Shown piece by piece: positions 58,882 to 64,000 of a stretch of DNA of 64,000 nucleotides. The stretch lies in contig NC_073643.1 of assembly GCF_029407905.1 (NCBI RefSeq), positions 25,758,001-25,822,000 of the forward strand, written 5' to 3'. This DNA is from Bubalus kerabau. Its lineage: Eukaryota; Chordata; Mammalia; Artiodactyla; Bovidae. The position numbers and the translations under genes are program-made. Under the pieces are notes generated by a model that saw only the letters and a list, made by a program, of their open reading frames with translations, was not told where the DNA came from and did no database searches. The stretch's first letter is position 1. Each line of letters opens with the position of its first letter.

Positions 58882-59220
58882 CAGGGGTCTGCTAACTTTT
58901 TCATAAAGATCTAGAGGATAAATATTTTCAGCTTTGCAGACCATAAAATTTGTATCAGAACTATTCAATTCTGCTGATGTAATATGAAATCAGTATAAAT
59001 GATACAAACGCAGATGAGTGGGGTTGTGTGCCATTAAACCTTATTTATGGACACTGACATTTGAATGTCATGATTTTCATATCATGAATTACTATTCTTT
59101 TGTATTTTTCCAATCATCTACAAATTAAAACAACAACAAAAAACTTGCTTAGTAAGTGGAAGACTTATAAAGTAGTGGATAACCGGATTTGGCCAGCTGG
59201 CCATAGATTGCCAACCCCTT
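58882..59220 (+). repeat. ancient hAT-type DNA transposon relic
   Basis: Ends caggggtctgctaac and attgccaacccctt form imperfect terminal inverted repeats; inside are aaatattttcagctttgcag and ggataaccggatttggccag. Possible 8-base TSD tggctaga (58873-58880) against tggccaga (59220-59227). Internal sequence is partly replaced by AT-rich DNA. Confidence 0.72.
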
Positions 59221-59227
59221 GGCCAGA

Positions 59228-60358
59228 AGACTCAGATCCAAACTTAGGTAAATTGATTATGTATTTAACTGGCCAAAATGTTTTTGTAAAAATAATCACT
59301 TGTAATAAATTGAAAATGCTTTTCTCTATATACAAAACCATGGTATTTTAATTTACTTAACTTTAAATTCTGTTTAACACTTTTTTGGGGGAAAAAAAGA
59401 AACTTTTCACTATTTAATCACTTCCCACTTTATAGATCTTTTAGTAGTATTTTCTAACATAGAAAGTTGAACTATGGTACTTCAAACGATTGCAAACAAA
59501 TTTATTTACAGTGCTTGTTAAACCTACTGCTTATTTTCCTTACTAAATTAACTGTGGTTTGTGAAACAAACAAATGAATCCAACAATACAAGATGCAAAA
59601 ACAATTTCAATAAGTAGGTCTTCATTTACTATTTAATCTCCTTTCTGCCACTGACTTAAAAACATCTGCCAGGAAGAGGTGCAAACACCATATTTCTCCA
59701 GTTACATAATGTTAATTATAATGGAATTACACCACAAATAAAATCTTAATCATGTTGGCCACTCTTCTCTGTGTTCTTATTACTTACTCAGACTCCCAAT
59801 CCATTAAATCTGTGCTGCCTTATTAAAAAGGGCAGAGTTGCAGGGATAGAGAAGATGAATTTGATTTGGTCAAAAGGTCAAGGCATAATAATTTACTTGA
59901 GTAAGTACAGTGGGGCATCATCTTTTCATCCCTTTATATCTTGTGCTTTCAATGCTGAATTATATTAAAAATGAACAAAAGACGGTGAATATCAGGGCAG
60001 TTGTCCTTAGATAACCAAGCAAACAGACAACACCATTTTAGTATTAGTTGACTTTAGTGTTAGCTGTTCTCCTGACATTAAGTTAGAGTTTAAAGAGATT
60101 TAACAATCATTCCTAATCCATCATTATTTTGTAATCCAATTTATTTACCTTATTGAACCTAATTGCAATGACCAGTAAAATTTTTAGGGATACAAAGATT
60201 AGTATTGTAAGTCAGAAAAGTTCACAAGTCATCAGAATAGGTTTCTGTTTTGTTTTCTGAGTCATGGCATCACAGTAGCCCCCAAACAATAAACACATTA
60301 TCCACATTACATGGATGCACATGCCTACATATAGTTAAATACAAAGATACTAACAGAA
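59228..60358. other. AT-rich single-copy DNA
   Basis: Nothing recognised. Confidence 0.4.
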
Positions 60359-60930
60359 GGCAGTATAAAGCAGGGATTAAGAGCACATACTTATAGAACT
60401 GGATTGACTGGTTTTGTAAGCTCAGCCGTTTATATATTTGTGTGATCTTAAATAATTCACTTACTTTATGCCTTCTTTGTATGCAAAATGGAAAAATAAA
60501 AAGAACAGCCTTTGGGTTTCCTGCTTAGCAGCAGCAGCAGCAAATAGCTCAGTTAGTAAAGAATCTGCCTGCAACGCAGGAGACCCCGGTTCTATTCCTG
60601 GGTTGGGAAGATCCCCTGAAGAAGGAATAGGCTATCCACGCCAGTATTCTTGGGCTTCCCTTGTGGCTCAGCTGGTAAAGAATCCACCTGCAATGCAGGA
60701 GACCTGGGTTGGGAAGTTACTCTGGAGAAGGGAAAAACTACCCACTCTAGTATTCTGGCCCTAGAGAATTCCATGGACTGTATAGTACATGAGGTTGCAA
60801 AGAGTTGGACTTGACTGAACAGCTTTCACTTTACTTTCCACACAATGTTAGAATAATTAGAAAAATATGCATAAAGTTTTTATAACATTATCTGACATAA
60901 AGTAAGAACATGTAAATGTTTGCCAAATAA
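60359..60930 (+). repeat. MIR SINE relic split by Bov-tA
   Basis: Left part gcagggattaagagcacata, ttatgccttctttgtatgca, aaatgg; right part ttagaataattagaaaaata, tgcataaagtttttataaca and ctgacataaagtaagaacat. Together an almost full MIR; 60514-60838 is the later SINE. Confidence 0.72.
60514..60838 (+). mobile_element. Bov-tA with doubled tRNA unit and CAG insert
   Basis: Two head-to-tail Bov-tA units. Unit 1 (60514-60652) stops at cagtattcttg in its body; unit 2 (60653-60838) restarts with ggcttcccttgtggctcagc and runs to aacagctttcactttac. Unit 1's head is itself interrupted after gggtttcctgc by ttagcagcagcagcagca, the 3' end of a Bov-A2, before tagctcagttagtaaagaat resumes. Confidence 0.88.
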
Positions 60931-61239
60931 AGCAATGGCTAAATATGTATTTTCCATTGAATAATATTCTATATTACTGCTTCTTTATAATACTTGAATT
61001 CTAATAGGTCATTACTATAAGGCTTTTCTTAGACCTCTATAAGAAAAACAAAACATAAGAACAGTCCCATCCATGATAAACATTTGCCAATGATACATTT
61101 GAAAAAGGAATCTAAGCACTGTTTGGTTCAAATACCACCAATGTCTGACATAATTGACGAAACAAAATTACAGGGAACAGGACACTTACTTTGAAAGCAC
61201 CTAATCATAAAAAAGTCTTTAAACAGCTGTACAGACTTG

Positions 61240-61520
61240 CTGCTGCTGCTGCTGCTGCTAAGTCACTTCAGTCGTGTCCGACTCTGTGCAACCCCATAGA
61301 CGGCAGCCCACCAGGTTCCCCTGTCCTTGGGATTCTCTAGGCAAGAACACTGGAGTTGGTTGCCACTTCCTTCTCCAATGCATGAAAGTGAAAAGTGAAA
61401 GTGAAGTCGCTCAGTCATGCCCAACTCTTAGCGACCCCATGGACTGCAGCCTACCAGGCTCCTCCGCCCATGAGATTTTCCAGGCAAAAGTACTGGAGTG
61501 GGGTGCCATTGTCTTCTCCA
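61240..61520 (-). mobile_element. Bov-A2 SINE with perfect TSD, reverse
   Basis: CTG tract, ctaagtcacttcagtcgtgt, linker gaaagtgaaaagtgaaagtg, second monomer to ttgtcttctcca. TSD gtacagacttg (61229-61239, 61521-61531), perfect over 11 bases, its last base shared with the element edge. 281 bases, same size as the copy at 25.6 kb. Confidence 0.95.
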
Positions 61521-61531
61521 GTACAGACTTG

Positions 61532-63442
61532 GGTCCCCTATATTAATCCTGAAAATCAGCCACTTCACTGGCTCCTGCTCTGTACATAAAGTGTTTGCTC
61601 TCAATCCCATGCTTTCTTTTATTCTAAATATCCCTATGACCTGTCTCCAAACTCCCAGGTCCTCATCAATAAACTTGACAAGATTCTTATCCGAGCCCCA
61701 TTTAGCAGCACATCACTTTGCTAACTACCATAGGGAATGTCAAGACTCAAAAGAGGCAGGCACAAACCATAAAGGAGATTAAAATCTATTTAGACAAACA
61801 AAACATTAAAAAGGTGGACAATAATGGCAACATGAAACCATACAAAAAGGAAGTAAGAACTCAAAAGGCAAGCATAGGTGCAGTGCTTCAGCGTCTATAC
61901 AGCATTCTCACCAGTACAGTAATTCGTTTTGTGGCCTCAATCCACTGTTGATCAGCAAGTTAAAAAAACAAACCAAAAAAACAACTACTATCTTGATATT
62001 ACAAAGACTACCAAACACAGTCTCAGGAAATCTAAGTAACTTGCTCAAAGTCTTAAAATTAGACATAAACCCATAGTGCAGAACCTAGATCTTCATGCTC
62101 ACATTCATGATTTTAAACTACAGCACTCCATTTCCTTAAAGGAGAGACCCACAGGATTTGAGCACTCTGTAATCACCTGCCAGAGACAGGGTGTGAGCCA
62201 GTTCATGATGAGTGGTCAGAAGAGGGCATCTGACAGAAGAGGGAAAGGTCACTGCAAATGGAAAATGGCATCAGTTCAATAAGGTATAGAAAAAGTTCAG
62301 GTTAATGGCTTTAAAGGGAGTGTTTGGAAAGGAAGTATGTGTTGACAAGAACAGGAAAGCCATCAGTTATTATTCTGCATTTCCTATTGGCTGTGCAAAA
62401 GATGGCGGAGAAGGACCGAATTTTAAAGCAATTGTATTGAGCATTATAAAATTAAATTCCAACTCCAGCAGCACTAGTACCCTTCTATCTCTTTATCTCA
62501 AGATTAATATGACCTACACACTACACACTCAGTCAATCTGATTAACTTGGGATCCTCAGACCAATTGGTACCCCATGCTGAATGATCAGGGACAACTGGG
62601 CAAACCTTAAGATATATGGTACACTTAGGATGTTAGAAGCACTGCACTAAAATCTTTCATATTATCTCATTTATTCTTCAAAATAACCATAGCAGCTGTT
62701 TCAGGGTCCTCAAGACTGCCCCTAAAATTAAAGGTTTGCTAGTTTCAGCATGTAAGCTTCACTTGTGTGTAAGATTTATGACAATGGTGTAGTAGGAAAA
62801 CAAAGATAGGTAATCAAGGAAAAAAAAAATACAGGAAGAGTCTGGAGTAATCCCAGTGTCAAGCTTCCTTATGCTGCCTCCCAGTGAAGTGGTCACAGAG
62901 AGCGTACACTTTCCCAGCAATGCCAATGCATCAACACGTCTGCAATGTTTCCATCCAGAGAAGCTGATTAGAGACTCAGTGTGGGCACTGAGAATTAGTT
63001 TCACTTGTAGGAGGGCTGGTCACATAGGTACTCTCTGCTAGAATTACCTAAATTCCATACAACTGAAAGAAAGTGGGTATTCAACACACACCAAATTATT
63101 TGTACAGGCAGCTTATATATACTGAGCTACTCTTATCAATTACAAAACTTTGTATTATTATTAGCCAAAGGTCAATTTCACATGCATGCCTCTTAGGATA
63201 GTAGTCTTAGGTCGAACATACCAATTGTTTTCTACACAGAAGAAAATATTATTATTTCATGCAGATGAAGTAACTAAATTGCAGATACCATCACTGTCAA
63301 TCAGGAGTCAGTCTCAGTGTCATATAGTGTGAAATTAACTTGAGTTTTCCACTCAAAATACCAACTGGAGGAGTATCTATTTACTGGTCATTCATCCCCT
63401 ATTGGTTAAGGTTCTCAGGAGGTATTAACCCTTCATTATTAC
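61532..63442. other. single-copy DNA with possible MIR scraps
   Basis: 62020-62130 (aagtaacttgctcaaagtct) and 62640-62705 (atattatctcatttattctt) resemble reverse MIR. A run at 62819-62829. No gene signature. Confidence 0.4.
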
Positions 63443-63575
63443 ACTCCTGGAGTACAAAATGACAACCCACTCCAGTATCCTTGTCTGGAAAATTTCCGGA
63501 CAGAGGAGCCTGGCAGACCCCAGTCCTTGGGGTTGTAAAGTGTAGGATATGACTGAGCACTACACTGCGCTGCAT
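63443..63575 (+). repeat. Bov-A/Bov-tA SINE fragment
   Basis: gacaacccactccagtatcc, gacagaggagcctggcagac, gttgtaaagtgtaggatatg, actgagcac. Body only, quite diverged. Confidence 0.85.
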
Positions 63576-63858
63576 ATTAGAGAAAACTTAGGGCAGAAAG
63601 CAAGAATCTCTGAAGCAGAACACAACCTGGTTTTGCAACAAGGATGGGAGCCAAAATCTGCATCCAGAGAATCAAAGATGGGGCATAGAAAGTATTAACA
63701 GCCTGTATTAGACCCCAGGCAGGTCTAATATCTGCCATACCCAAGTCCTAATCCTATCCTTATGCCATACCTGAGTCATCATGGTGGATTCTATCAAATT
63801 CCCTCATAATGGATTAGAAGTCCCTAAGTAGCTTTCTTTTCTTTTTTTTGGGGGGGGG

Positions 63859-64000
63859 GCCCTCCAAAATCACTGCAGATGGTGACTGCAGCCATGAAAC
63901 TAAAAGACGCTTGCTCCTTGGAAGAAAAGTTATGACCAACCTACACAGCATATTAAAAAGCAGAGACATTACTTTGCCAACAAAGTTCCATCAAGTCAAA
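63859..64000 (+). repeat. BovB LINE fragment, cut by window end
   Basis: ctccaaaatcactgcagatg, aaactaaaagacgcttgctc, gagacattactttgccaaca: the segment just after the RT domain. Its left edge follows a T/G run; it continues past 64000, so its true length is unknown. Confidence 0.9.

Noticed and set aside
62305..62541. 78-codon frame with a serine-rich end
   Set aside because: No domain, low-complexity end, no conserved context.
1..64000. CRISPR array, operon or prokaryotic mobile system
   Set aside because: All dispersed repeats are ruminant retroelements; there are no regularly spaced short repeats and no compact gene clusters.

Overview
The window is ruminant (Bovidae-type) nuclear DNA. 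The diagnosis rests on its repeats: RTE-class BovB LINEs, the BovB-related SINEs Bov-A/Bov-A2 (CAG-tailed) and Bov-tA (tRNA-Glu head plus Bov-A body), the artiodactyl CHR-type SINE, and L1 copies with the bovine-type 3' end. The sequence is AT-rich and I see no CpG island, no convincing host protein-coding exon, no RNA gene and no CRISPR array. It looks like a gene desert or the inside of a very large intron. Most long open frames are pieces of LINE reverse transcriptase or translations of SINEs. Family names rest on recalled consensus sequences; no search was run. Layout: 1-11 kb holds AT-rich single-copy DNA with three Bov-tA SINEs, one BovB 3' fragment, old L1 and MIR pieces and one recent L1 tail with a perfect 14-bp target duplication. 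11.6-14.85 kb is the longest BovB, with broken endonuclease and RT frames and a SINE inside it. 16-19.3 kb is a repeat nest, including one old L1 tail split by three SINEs. 23.6-25.3 kb is a second BovB on the opposite strand with an uninterrupted RT-domain frame. 25.6-31.2 kb holds SINEs with perfect target duplications, an ancient hAT element split by a SINE, and an L1 with a twin-priming inversion that landed inside a SINE. 31-49.8 kb is mostly single-copy, with a few LINE/SINE/LTR relics, microsatellites, striking short inverted repeats and one candidate retrocopy. 49.8-64 kb holds a solo ERV LTR, two CHR SINEs, a dead BovB, more SINEs, two hAT relics and a BovB fragment that runs off the window end. 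There are no cooperating genes to describe. What the window does show is an insertion history: MIR and hAT relics first, then old L1 and LTR sequence, then BovB and CHR, then Bov-tA/Bov-A2 and young L1, with order readable from who interrupts whom and from target-site duplications (TSDs). I found no evidence of an undescribed functional system. The best leads are the L1 inversion, the paired hairpins near 46.55 kb and 49.47 kb, the possible retrocopy at 45.2-45.7 kb, and three repeat-free AT-rich blocks that could be conserved regulatory DNA.
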